Shown here in pieces: positions 1 through 6,598 of a stretch of 64,000 nt of DNA (position 1 is the stretch's first letter; each line of letters opens with the position of its first letter). This DNA is from an uncultured Bacteroides sp. GTDB taxonomy: Bacteria; Bacteroidota; Bacteroidia; Bacteroidales; Bacteroidaceae. A program made the position numbers and the translations under genes. The stretch spans positions 1-64,000 of the forward strand of contig CASEKR010000004.1 of the NCBI GenBank assembly GCA_949288585.1, in the 5' to 3' direction. The notes beneath the pieces are model-generated. The model had not been told where the DNA came from, made no database searches, and worked only from the letters and a program-made list of their open reading frames with translations.

Positions 1-1
1 C

Positions 2-181
2 ACTTCGTGCGGCTGCTTAGAAGTGGATTATTCCAAAGAGCCGGTGCGTCCGGGCAAGGAAGCGATATTGCATTTGACCTATAAGGCGGACAATCCGGGA
101 TATGTCAGCAAGACGGTGCAGGTATATTGCAACGCGGCAGGATCACCGATAAAGTTTAGGGTGAAGGGAGAAGCGGAATGA
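2..181 (+). CDS. DUF1573 domain lipoprotein, 3' end only (5' cut by window edge)
   Basis: The window opens inside a reading frame that begins TSCGCLEVDY and ends GSPIKFRVKGEAE. It is nearly identical at DNA level to the last 60 codons of the Trx-DUF1573 genes ending at 2911 and 5641. The TSCGC motif and the following beta-rich segment match DUF1573 (an Ig-like/ASH-type fold). By analogy with its paralogues, the missing N-terminal part should carry a lipobox and a thioredoxin-like CxxC domain. This shows that the cassette array extends to the left of the window. An ATG overlaps the stop codon and opens a ten-codon frame, as in the paralogues. Confidence 0.85.
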   Translation, partial: TSCGCLEVDYSKEPVRPGKEAILHLTYKADNPGYVSKTVQVYCNAAGSPIKFRVKGEAE

Positions 182-210
182 AACCTTGCGTGGCGCAACA
201 TGGAGAATGA
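178..210 (+). pseudogene. Ten-codon remnant resembling the start of signal peptidase I
   Basis: The frame MKPCVAQHGE overlaps the preceding stop codon as ATGA. Its first eight codons match the start of the intact signal peptidase gene at 5638 (MKPGVAQH), which overlaps its upstream DUF1573 gene in the same way. The same remnant occurs at 2908-2940. I read these as stumps of a signal peptidase gene left by cassette duplication. A short coupled peptide or a ribosome-release element is the alternative. Confidence 0.45.
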
Positions 211-319
211 TGTAATGCTTTGATTATTGGTGTACTATATAAAGTGAAAAAATGGTAACCTTGGATTTTAGCCTGTTTATTTGTTTGGATGCATGGGGAT
301 GCCTAAATTCGCGGCATGA

Positions 320-408
320 CAAAAAGAAAAAATAGAAGGAGACACCCGGCCAGTTTATTTGTTGGAGCAAGTAAGTGCCGGGTGCTCCCTAACCCTTAAA
401 AAAGGAGG
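320..408 (-). ncRNA. Predicted antisense small RNA, copy 1
   Basis: On the minus strand, 413-420 reads TATCTTTG, a perfect Bacteroides -7 box (TAnnTTTG). A short transcript starting near 407 would run through a hairpin whose arms are 377-388 and 338-350 (GCCGGGTG against CACCCGGC, extended by CTCC/GGAG). It would end in a T-rich run at about 322-337. Promoter, about 85 nt of RNA, stem and U-tract together look like a complete small-RNA gene antisense to the leader of the peptide gene at 523. The prediction is from sequence only. Confidence 0.45.
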
Positions 409-441
409 TGTGCAAAGATAGTGTATGTATTTTCTTGATTG

Positions 442-481
442 GGCAATGCGGTTGCCTGTCCGTTGAAAGGATAGATACGGA
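442..481 (+). promoter_or_regulatory. Conserved leader dyads upstream of peptide gene 1
   Basis: A perfect dyad GGCAATGCGGTTGCC lies at 442-456 and a second small stem TCCG/CGGA at 459-481. The first dyad recurs at 3255-3269, 8300-8314 and 10909-10923, always ahead of a peptide gene. It also covers the TTGCC that could be the -33 element of the minus-strand promoter. It could therefore be an operator for both directions or a structured 5' leader. Confidence 0.5.
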
Positions 482-522
482 TGAAAAAAGGAATAATATT
501 TAAAACTTAAAGACAAAGAATT

Positions 523-780
523 GTGAAAAAGAAAACATTCAAAATAGCAATGGTTGCGGTCGTTGCGGCTGTTGCGGGATATACTGCTTATCAGAATCAG
601 ACAAAGGAAGTAGCTATGTCTGAATTGGCTTTGGCGAATGTGGAGGCATTAGCACAAGATAATGAAACTCCTGATGGTCGAAAATTATATGAGCATCATT
701 GCGGAGATAGGCCTGGTACTCAGTGTAAACCTCTTTCTGTGAGTGGAAATACTTGTTCTGTAGAGCGTTCTTGTCCATAA
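523..780 (+). CDS. NVEALA-family secreted peptide precursor 1
   Basis: This 85-residue precursor starts at GTG; no in-frame ATG gives the basic start MKKK. Residues 7-20 form a hydrophobic segment (IAMVAVVAAVAGY), followed by a spacer and the motif NVEALA at residues 39-44. The 41 residues after the motif contain four cysteines and end in SCP. This matches the Bacteroidetes NVEALA family (Pfam PF14055 as I recall it), whose function is not established. A mature peptide released after ALA with two disulfides is my inference. A strong stem-loop (799-840) follows and separates it from the propeller gene. It is one of five paralogues in this window. Confidence 0.8.
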   Translation: MKKKTFKIAMVAVVAAVAGYTAYQNQTKEVAMSELALANVEALAQDNETPDGRKLYEHHCGDRPGTQCKPLSVSGNTCSVERSCP

Positions 781-798
781 AATGAGTCATTGTTACAA

Positions 799-840
799 CA
801 TTGCGGAATTATGGAACATAAATACCATAATTTCGCAATG
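799..840 (+). terminator. Stem-loop between peptide 1 and its propeller gene
   Basis: The arms 799-814 and 825-840 pair over 16 bp with one G-U pair and a 10-nt loop. There is no long U-run, so it is more likely an RNA-stabilising or partial-attenuation structure than a full terminator. Comparable stems follow peptides 2, 4 and 5. Confidence 0.6.
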
Positions 841-860
841 AATTAATTTAGAAGAAGATT

Positions 861-2012
861 ATGCTGAAAATATTTTATTGGTTTCAGTTCATATTGTTGT
901 CTTTGTATATAGGTTCGTGTACAAATTCGAAGCCGGGATTACGGGACAGTATATCAGGAAATCATGTTGCGTTGATTGAAGAAGGAGATAGTTTGTTTAT
1001 TACTGATAGTTTGCTGTCGTCCTACAATCGATTTTCTATTTACGAAGATACTTCCGGTAGTTATATTTATGCTTATAATGGTTATTTTCATAAGATAGAT
1101 GTTTTCGATCTGAATAGAAAGAATGTGTCTTGTATCCAATTACAGAAAGAAGGGGCGGATGGTGTAGGCGGCGATATGTATAGCTTGTGTGTGCAAGAGT
1201 GCGATAGTATTTGGATGTATTGCATGCCTTACCTGTATTTGGTTGATTCTGTTGGAAAGGTTTGTGAGAAGAGAGAATTGCCATATTCTGAAGGCGGATT
1301 TATCTATTTGGAAGCCAATTTTTCTATATCTATCAATCGGCTGTTTTATCATTCTGGCCGAAATGCGTTGTTTTATTTATGCGTAACCCCTACCATAGAC
1401 AGTGCGATTTATGAGGTCTATGAATATAACTTGCAAACAGGTGATTTTGAGAAGTATTTGCTGGAAGGCGGAGAAGTGGAGGAAAAAGCTGGGCAAAACT
1501 TTGGATGGAAACAGTATCCGAATGTTAGTTATACGGATAGTTTGATTGTTTATAATTTCCCTATAACTTCCAATATCTATACAATAAACTTAGATTCCGG
1601 CGTAAAGAGCGTATATGGTGGAAAAAGTAAGTTTACCTCTAATCTGGTATCAGAATTAGTCATGCCTTATGATTTTGCGACAGCCAATAAGCACTTGTTA
1701 GAAAATGTGCATTTCTTTGAGGTCTTATATGACAAACAGAGGCATTTATATTATCGTTTGCATTTGGGTGAAGTCACTTATAGTAATGAAGTGGATTTCT
1801 ATGACCTTTATTTGCAGAAAAGATTGTATCTGACCGTTTTTGATGCTTCGTTTCGTGTAGTGAATGAAATGGATCTGGGGAATGAAGTTTATAATTATTA
1901 TAATTTCTGGGGTGTAACGGATAAGGGCTTCTTCTTATCAAAAAGAGCTTTGTTGACAGACGAACAAGAAAACATGTTACGTTGGTCGTATATAACAACG
2001 TCCCATTTGTAA
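861..2012 (+). CDS. DUF4221-like beta-propeller lipoprotein
   Basis: This 383-aa protein begins with a lipoprotein signal ending in the lipobox YIGSC, with Cys20 as the predicted lipidated residue. The body has repeated short beta-strand motifs and a segment KEGADGVGG that resembles the EGP(N/D)GVG signature I associate with DUF4221 proteins, which are predicted six-bladed propellers. Its closest relative in the window is the protein at 8668 (shared endings of the type YNYYNFWGVTDKGFFLS). It sits between peptide gene 1 and a Trx-DUF1573 gene, 11 bp ahead of the latter's ATG, so it is probably co-transcribed. A peptide-binding or surface-display role is inference. No enzymatic motif is visible. 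Confidence 0.65.
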   Translation: MLKIFYWFQFILLSLYIGSCTNSKPGLRDSISGNHVALIEEGDSLFITDSLLSSYNRFSIYEDTSGSYIYAYNGYFHKIDVFDLNRKNVSCIQLQKEGADGVGGDMYSLCVQECDSIWMYCMPYLYLVDSVGKVCEKRELPYSEGGFIYLEANFSISINRLFYHSGRNALFYLCVTPTIDSAIYEVYEYNLQTGDFEKYLLEGGEVEEKAGQNFGWKQYPNVSYTDSLIVYNFPITSNIYTINLDSGVKSVYGGKSKFTSNLVSELVMPYDFATANKHLLENVHFFEVLYDKQRHLYYRLHLGEVTYSNEVDFYDLYLQKRLYLTVFDASFRVVNEMDLGNEVYNYYNFWGVTDKGFFLSKRALLTDEQENMLRWSYITTSHL

Positions 2013-2023
2013 TTTTGTTAAAT

Positions 2024-2911
2024 ATGTTTGTGCAGAAATCGATAAAATTCTTCTTCTTTTTTCTCTCTTTTTGCATTGTTTCTTGTATAGATAAAGAGGA
2101 AGAAAGAATAATGGGAATAATTTCAGAGTGGAAAGGGAAAAGTATATGTTTTCCTTCAAATTCCTATTTTACTCGTACTATTTCGGATACGATTCATTGG
2201 CCTCTGAATAATGTTCAGTACAAAATCCTAAGTTATGCGGATTCTGTAGGATGTATGAGTTGTAAACTGCAATTACCTTCATGGAAAAACTTTATTGAAC
2301 AGTTGGATAGTATATGTCAAGATAAAGCAACCGTTTTGTTATTTCTTCATCCTAAGAAGGTAAAGGACATTCGCCCGATTTTGATAAATAATAATTTTGA
2401 TTATCCGGTTTGCATAGATGTGAACGATTCTCTTAACAAACTGAACCATTTCCCGTCAGAAATGGAGTTTCAAACCTTCCTTTTAGATAAAGACAACAAG
2501 GTACTTGCCATCGGCAATCCAGTCCTGAATCCCGGTGTGAAGGAGCTTTACCTGAAAATCATCCAAGGCAAGCCCTTGCAAGACAAGGACAAGAAAAAGC
2601 GGGTGCAGACTACTGTTTCCCTCGACACCACCACCCTTTCATTGGGTAAATTTCCCTGGCAAGAAGAGCAACAAGCGACTTTCAAATTGAAGAACACGGG
2701 CGGCGAGCTTCTGGTTATCCATGATGTCGTTACCTCGTGCGGCTGCTTAGAAGTGGATTATTCCAAAGAGCCGGTGCGTCCGGGCAAGGAAGCGATATTG
2801 CATTTGACCTATAAGGCGGACTATGCGGGGTATGTCAGCAAGACGGTGCAGGTATATTGCAACGCGGCAGGATCGCCGATAAAGTTTAGGGTGAAGGGAG
2901 AAGCGGAATGA
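2024..2911 (+). CDS. Thioredoxin-like + DUF1573 lipoprotein, cassette 1
   Basis: I chose the ATG at 2024. It gives a good lipoprotein signal (lipobox IVSC, Cys21), whereas the longer TTG frame from 1982 overlaps the previous gene and adds no signal. Residues about 60-190 look like a thioredoxin/redoxin fold with a Cys77-Met-Ser-Cys80 (CxxC) motif followed by Lys. The C-terminal third is DUF1573 with the TSCGC motif. The 3' 465 bp (2447-2911) are nearly identical to 5177-5641, while the 5' half is clearly diverged, so the gene is a mosaic. A periplasmic or membrane-tethered thiol oxidoreductase acting on the Cys-containing NVEALA peptides is a reasonable inference from the context. Confidence 0.75.
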   Translation: MFVQKSIKFFFFFLSFCIVSCIDKEEERIMGIISEWKGKSICFPSNSYFTRTISDTIHWPLNNVQYKILSYADSVGCMSCKLQLPSWKNFIEQLDSICQDKATVLLFLHPKKVKDIRPILINNNFDYPVCIDVNDSLNKLNHFPSEMEFQTFLLDKDNKVLAIGNPVLNPGVKELYLKIIQGKPLQDKDKKKRVQTTVSLDTTTLSLGKFPWQEEQQATFKLKNTGGELLVIHDVVTSCGCLEVDYSKEPVRPGKEAILHLTYKADYAGYVSKTVQVYCNAAGSPIKFRVKGEAE

Positions 2912-2940
2912 AACCTGGCGTGGCGCAACATGGAGAATGA
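2908..2940 (+). pseudogene. Ten-codon lepB-like remnant, copy 2
   Basis: MKPGVAQHGE followed by a stop overlaps the DUF1573 stop as ATGA. Its first eight residues are identical to the start of the intact signal peptidase at 5638. The rest of the peptidase gene is absent here; what follows is the conserved intergenic block. Confidence 0.45.
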
Positions 2941-3044
2941 TGTAATGCTTTGATTATTGGTGTACTATATAAGGTGAAAAAATGGTAACCTTGGATTTTA
3001 GCCTGTTTATTTGTTAGGATGCATGGGGGTGCCTAAATTCGCGG

Positions 3045-3131
3045 CATAATAAAAAATAGAAGGAGACACCCGGCCAGTTTATTTGTTGGAGCAAGTAAGT
3101 GCCGGGTGCTCCCTAACCCTTAAAAAAGGAG
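3045..3131 (-). ncRNA. Predicted antisense small RNA, copy 2
   Basis: The minus-strand -7 box TATCTTTG is at 3137-3144. Hairpin arms are 3101-3112 and 3062-3074, followed on the minus strand by a T-rich run at about 3047-3061. The organisation is the same as copy 1, with a good terminator. This is inferred from sequence only. Confidence 0.45.
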
Positions 3132-3243
3132 GTGTGCAAAGATAGTGTATAGAAGGAGACACCCGGCCAGTTTATTTGTTGGAGCAAGTAAGTGCCGGGT
3201 GCTCCCTAACCCTTAAAAAAGGAGGTGTGCAAAGATAGTGTAT
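3058..3243. repeat. Perfect 93-bp tandem duplication of the hairpin/promoter element
   Basis: Positions 3058-3150 and 3151-3243 are identical. Each unit holds the CACCCGGC/GCCGGGTG stem and the minus-strand TATCTTTG box. Elsewhere in the array the element is single. Identity of both units implies a very recent duplication. Confidence 0.95.
3145..3224 (-). ncRNA. Predicted antisense small RNA, copy 3 (no terminator U-tract)
   Basis: This is the right-hand unit of the 93-bp tandem duplication. It has the minus-strand -7 box at 3230-3237 and hairpin arms at 3194-3205 and 3155-3167. Its stem runs directly into the promoter of copy 2 instead of a U-run, so its transcript would probably read through into copy 2. 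Confidence 0.35.
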
Positions 3244-3254
3244 TTTGTTGATTA

Positions 3255-3294
3255 GGCAATGCGGTTGCCTGTCCGTTGAAAGGATAGATACGGA
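3255..3294 (+). promoter_or_regulatory. Conserved leader dyads upstream of peptide gene 2
   Basis: GGCAATGCGGTTGCC at 3255-3269 and a TCCG/CGGA stem ending at 3294 repeat the arrangement at 442-481. Confidence 0.5.
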
Positions 3295-3328
3295 GAAAAT
3301 AGATTTATAAATTTTAAAAAGAACAATT

Positions 3329-3580
3329 ATGAAAAACATAAAAATTAAAATGGCACTTGTCGCTGTTGTTGCGACTGTTGCAGGATATGTTACTTTTCAA
3401 AACCAAACAAAGGAAGTTATGTCAGAATTAGCTGTGGCGAATGTGGAGGCGTTGGCACAAGGAGAAGGATCTGGAGGTATAATACATTGTTGTACTAATA
3501 CTGGCAAATGCATGATTGTTTACGATGATGGTATTTTTTATACTGTTGCCGGTATAAAGTTTTCTACCCCTTGTCCATGA
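3329..3580 (+). CDS. NVEALA-family secreted peptide precursor 2
   Basis: The gene encodes 83 residues starting at ATG. A hydrophobic segment lies at about residues 8-20, NVEALA is at 38-43, and a 40-residue tail opens with QGEGSGG. The tail has four cysteines (a CC pair, one in GKC, one in the final PCP). The N-terminal 45 residues closely resemble peptide 1, whereas the tails share little beyond cysteine content and the terminal CP. This is the pattern expected if the leader is constrained and the released peptide diversifies. A stem-loop (3603-3646) follows before the propeller gene. Confidence 0.8.
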   Translation: MKNIKIKMALVAVVATVAGYVTFQNQTKEVMSELAVANVEALAQGEGSGGIIHCCTNTGKCMIVYDDGIFYTVAGIKFSTPCP

Positions 3581-3602
3581 TTTTTACAGAAGTTTAATAG
3601 TA

Positions 3603-3646
3603 GGGGCTGTATTAGAATAAAAGTGCCTATATTTCTGTACAGCCTC
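3603..3646 (+). terminator. Stem-loop between peptide 2 and its propeller gene
   Basis: The arms GGGGCTGTA (3603-3611) and TACAGCCTC (3638-3646) pair with one G-U. No U-run follows. It is positionally equivalent to the stems after peptides 1, 4 and 5. Confidence 0.5.
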
Positions 3647-3665
3647 TCATTAGTAGAATTGGAAT

Positions 3666-4739
3666 ATGTTGAAAAAGAATTTTATTTTTTTCTTGTTAGG
3701 AGTCATCTTGGTTTCTTGTCATTTTGAGAAAGAGAACGAGGTCTGGGCTAAGTTTCCTTTTGCGCAGTCATTGGAAAAGCTGGACTCTGCTCTGGTGAAT
3801 GTCGATTCTATTGGTATTATAATAGGTTTGGCATGTGATGGTAGAAATTTGGTAGTCACTGATCCTCATTCCGGGAAATGTTATACGCTTTTCGATGCAA
3901 AAACGGGTGAATATATAGATCGTTTCGGTACTATCGGGCAAGGGCCGGAAGAAATAGAAAGAGCTTATCCGGGTTATCTGTCAGAGGGGATTTTTATTAT
4001 TTGTAACGACCAGACGAGGCGTGTGCAAAGGTATTATATGGATTCTTTGAGGTATGGGCGGGAAGATGCTTCCCCTGTCCGTTTAACTCAATATAAATTG
4101 GATAATTTATATGTATCTAAGTTGGCAGCGTTGAACGATAGTACGTTCTTTTCTGCAGGCTTGTACCAGCCCAAGTGGCAATTTTGTTTATTTAATAAGA
4201 ATAATGAGGTATTGTCTACGGGGGGCGATGTGTATAATGCCTCTGATAGTTCATTTAATGCTTTTACGCGTATGCAGTCTAATCAAGGCTATTTGGTTGC
4301 ACATCCAAAATTGAAGACACGTTTTGCTTTTTCTCTTTTATTTTCATCGAACATGGATATTGTAGATGTTGAACGCGGAGAGATTGTTTTGGTGAAGTCA
4401 TTGCATTGGAAGGATCCGATGCTTACGCCCACAGTCATGAGCGTAGGAGGAATGACGGCTTATAGTGCAGATCCTTCATTGGATGCACCTGTAGGTTATC
4501 TTGATTTGTGTGCTTCTGAAAAAGGGATTTATGCGTTGTATTCGGATGAGAAGTTTTCTGAAAGCAAGCGTGGTTCTAAGGATATTTTGTTTTTTGATTG
4601 GAATGGGAATCCGGTTGCCCGCTATCTATTGGATGTGGATGCTTATTATGTAGCAGTGGATCTGGAAGGGGAAAACTTATATGCAGCGGTTAGAAGTGAA
4701 GAAGGAATATGGGGCATATCATGTTATAAATTAGATTGA
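3666..4739 (+). CDS. TolB-like six-bladed beta-propeller lipoprotein
   Basis: This 357-aa lipoprotein has a signal ending in ILVSC, with Cys18 lipidated. The body has the pattern seen in Bacteroidetes TolB-like/6-bladed propeller lipoproteins: a strand with VVTDPHSGKCYTLFDAKTGE, then IDRFGTIGQGPEEI and, near the end, ILFFDWNGNPVARYLLD. It resembles the protein at 11292 much more than the propellers at 861 and 8668. The array therefore carries two propeller types in alternation. The next gene's ATG lies 17 bp downstream. A receptor, scaffold or shielding role for the cognate peptide is inference. Confidence 0.65.
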   Translation: MLKKNFIFFLLGVILVSCHFEKENEVWAKFPFAQSLEKLDSALVNVDSIGIIIGLACDGRNLVVTDPHSGKCYTLFDAKTGEYIDRFGTIGQGPEEIERAYPGYLSEGIFIICNDQTRRVQRYYMDSLRYGREDASPVRLTQYKLDNLYVSKLAALNDSTFFSAGLYQPKWQFCLFNKNNEVLSTGGDVYNASDSSFNAFTRMQSNQGYLVAHPKLKTRFAFSLLFSSNMDIVDVERGEIVLVKSLHWKDPMLTPTVMSVGGMTAYSADPSLDAPVGYLDLCASEKGIYALYSDEKFSESKRGSKDILFFDWNGNPVARYLLDVDAYYVAVDLEGENLYAAVRSEEGIWGISCYKLD

Positions 4740-4756
4740 AAAAAGACATTAAAATT

Positions 4757-5641
4757 ATGAGTAGGTGGAAAAATATTTTATCTGTCATCTTCTTGATGAT
4801 TCTTTATTCATGTATAAATCCAGACAAAAGTAAGATACAGCATTTGTATTCAGAGTGGGAGGGGAAGGAAATATGTTTTCCATCTACTATGGATTTTATA
4901 ACTTTTACAACAGATGATAAGGTACAATATTCATGGAAAAACGCTTCCTATAAGATTTTAAGTTATGTAGATTCTTTGGGTTGCATGAGTTGTAAGTTGC
5001 AATTACCGTTTTGGGAATCTTTTATTGACCAAGTAGATTCTTTGTGTGATGATAATGTGTCAGTGTTATTGGTCATGCATCCTAAAGACATAAAGGAGTT
5101 GCGCTTCTTGTTGAAAAGAGATCGTTTTGATTATCCTGTCTGTATTGATAGAAAGGATTCTTTAAATAAGTTGAATCATTTCCCGTCAGAAATGGAGTTT
5201 CAGACCTTCCTTTTAGATAAAGACAACAAGGTGCTTGCCATCGGCAATCCTGTCCTGAATCCCGGCGTGAAGGAGCTTTACCTGAAAATCATCCAAGGCA
5301 AGCCCTTGCAAGACAAGGACAAGAAAAAGCAAGTGCAGACCACCGTTTCCCTCGACACCACTACCCTTTCATTGGGCAAATTCCCCTGGCAAGAGGAGCA
5401 ACAAGCGACTTTCACCTTGAAGAACACGGGCGACGAGCTTTTGGTTATCCATGATGTCGTCACTTCGTGCGGCTGCTTAGAAGTGGATTATTCGCCGGAG
5501 CCGGTGCGCCCGGGCAAGGAGGCGGTGCTGCATTTGACCTATAAGGCGGACTATGCGGGGTATGTCAGCAAGTCGGTGCAGGTGTATTGCAACGCGGCAG
5601 GATCGCCGATAAAGTTTAGGGTGAAGGGAGAAGCGGAATGA
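4757..5641 (+). CDS. Thioredoxin-like + DUF1573 lipoprotein, cassette 2
   Basis: I placed the start at ATG 4757, seven codons inside the TTG-initiated frame that overlaps the previous stop. It gives the lipoprotein signal MSRWKNILSVIFLMILYSC with Cys19. A thioredoxin-like region carries Cys76-Met-Ser-Cys79. The C-terminal DUF1573 domain has TSCGCLEVDY. The last 465 bp are almost identical to 2447-2911 while the 5' half differs. The stop overlaps the start of a full-length signal peptidase I gene (ATGA), indicating translational coupling. It is probably a membrane-tethered thiol-disulfide protein; which substrate it serves is not shown. Confidence 0.75.
   Translation: MSRWKNILSVIFLMILYSCINPDKSKIQHLYSEWEGKEICFPSTMDFITFTTDDKVQYSWKNASYKILSYVDSLGCMSCKLQLPFWESFIDQVDSLCDDNVSVLLVMHPKDIKELRFLLKRDRFDYPVCIDRKDSLNKLNHFPSEMEFQTFLLDKDNKVLAIGNPVLNPGVKELYLKIIQGKPLQDKDKKKQVQTTVSLDTTTLSLGKFPWQEEQQATFTLKNTGDELLVIHDVVTSCGCLEVDYSPEPVRPGKEAVLHLTYKADYAGYVSKSVQVYCNAAGSPIKFRVKGEAE
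5177..5640 (+). repeat. Cassette-boundary direct repeat, copy C (coding part only)
   Basis: It matches 2447-2910 without gaps. Beyond 5640 this copy continues into an intact signal peptidase gene instead of the hairpin-bearing intergenic block. The stop codons of copies A, B and C are spaced exactly 2730 bp apart (181, 2911, 5641), although the intervening genes differ in length. Confidence 0.8.
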
Positions 5642-6531
5642 AACCTGGCGTGGCACAACATATCGGGTGGTGGTTAGACCGGGCTGTGAATGTCTTCTTA
5701 GGCATTTGCCTGCTGGCCGTGCTGTGGATTGTGCTGCAGGTGTTCGTGGTGACGTCGTTCCGCATCCCCAGCGACTCGATGGAGCCGACCTTAGAGGCGG
5801 GCGATGCGGTATTGGTGGAGAAGTGGAGCTATGGGCCGAGGCTGTTCAACGTGTGGGACGCCGTGGACGGGCAGCAGGTGCCCATCCGTCGCCTGCCGGG
5901 ATGGAGGGGCGTGAAGCGCAACGATGTGATGGTCTTCAACAACCCTTACCCGGGGGAGTGGTTCCGGGTGCAGATGGACGTGATGCAGTATTACGTGAAG
6001 CGTTGCGTGGCCTTGCCGGGCGACACGTTCTACATCCGGGGCGGGCGTTACGGCGTAGTAGGTCAGGAAGGCGGAGTGGGCTACCGGAAGGGCCAAGAAG
6101 AGATGGCGCGCTGCTTCGCGGACAAGGAGCATCCGGTGGACGAGGTGCTGCTGAGGGCATATCCGCTGGACGAAAAGATAGGATGGACGGTGCTGGACTT
6201 CGGGCCGATGTATGTGCCCCGCGCAGGAGACAGCATTGCGATAGACAGCCATTCGTTCCGGCTGTACAAGCATCTCATGGAGTGGGAGCAAGGCGCGCCC
6301 GCCGAACAGCGGGACAGCGTTTTCTACTTGGACGGGAAGCCGATAACCGGCTACCGCTTCCGGAAGAATTATTACTTGGCGGCAGGAGACAAGGCGGTCA
6401 ATTCGCGCGACTCGCGCTATTGGGGTTTCTTGCCCGAGGAATATATCGTGGGGAAGGTCTGGCGCATCTGGAAGTCGCTGGATTGGAAAGGGGAGATGAG
6501 ATGGGAACGGGTAGGAAAGAAAGTGGAATGA
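5638..6531 (+). CDS. lepB: Signal peptidase I (S26A), first copy
   Basis: This is a 297-aa inner-membrane serine protease. One transmembrane helix (about residues 16-38) is followed by FRIPSDSMEPTL with the catalytic Ser47. The general-base Lys121 is in YYVKRCVALPGD, and there is a late GDKAVNSRDSRYWG box. The ATG overlaps the stop of the Trx-DUF1573 gene. A second paralogue lies at 12447. Placement inside a peptide-precursor array suggests a dedicated processing peptidase. The ALA at the end of the NVEALA motif fits the A-x-A rule for this family, although it lies farther from the hydrophobic segment than in ordinary signal peptides. The gene is much GC-richer than the surrounding 5' cassette parts. 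Confidence 0.9.
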   Translation: MKPGVAQHIGWWLDRAVNVFLGICLLAVLWIVLQVFVVTSFRIPSDSMEPTLEAGDAVLVEKWSYGPRLFNVWDAVDGQQVPIRRLPGWRGVKRNDVMVFNNPYPGEWFRVQMDVMQYYVKRCVALPGDTFYIRGGRYGVVGQEGGVGYRKGQEEMARCFADKEHPVDEVLLRAYPLDEKIGWTVLDFGPMYVPRAGDSIAIDSHSFRLYKHLMEWEQGAPAEQRDSVFYLDGKPITGYRFRKNYYLAAGDKAVNSRDSRYWGFLPEEYIVGKVWRIWKSLDWKGEMRWERVGKKVE

Positions 6532-6560
6532 AAAAAGGTTGGAACTTGTGAATATTGTTG

Positions 6561-6568
6561 TATTTTTG
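6561..6568 (+). promoter_or_regulatory. Promoter -7 box for the membrane regulator gene
   Basis: TATTTTTG fits the Bacteroides -7 consensus TAnnTTTG, and a TTGG-type -33 lies about 20 bp upstream. The box sits inside the first codons of the longest possible reading frame from 6539, which supports the ATG at 6599 as the real start and a leader of about 25 nt. Confidence 0.6.
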
Positions 6569-6598
6569 CGCAGAAATGCTGAAAATCATAATATCACG

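Larger units (their letters stand above)
1..520 (+). repeat. Cassette-boundary direct repeat, copy A
   Basis: This stretch (DUF1573 3' end, lepB-like stump, hairpin element and GGCAA-type dyad) is almost identical to 2731-3300 and clearly homologous to 10490-10970. The part after the coding sequence keeps near-perfect identity across non-coding DNA. This points to recent duplication or gene conversion rather than protein-level selection alone. Confidence 0.8.
2447..3328 (+). repeat. Cassette-boundary direct repeat, copy B
   Basis: Positions 2447-2911 match 5177-5641 base for base apart from scattered substitutions, with no length change. The downstream part 2908-3300 matches 178-490 almost completely. 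The boundary at 2447 is sharp: sequence upstream of it is diverged between paralogues. This stretch is about 880 bp of repeat available for homologous recombination. Confidence 0.8.

Noticed and set aside
338..3205. Repeated hairpin elements as a CRISPR array or an invertible promoter
   Set aside because: Units are few and far apart with no spacers of regular length, no recombinase is present, and no paired inverted repeats flank a promoter segment.
5667..6551. Long GC-rich plus-strand frame overlapping the first signal peptidase gene
   Set aside because: It is out of frame with a clear S26 enzyme, has Arg/Gly/Ala-biased composition and no recognisable domain.
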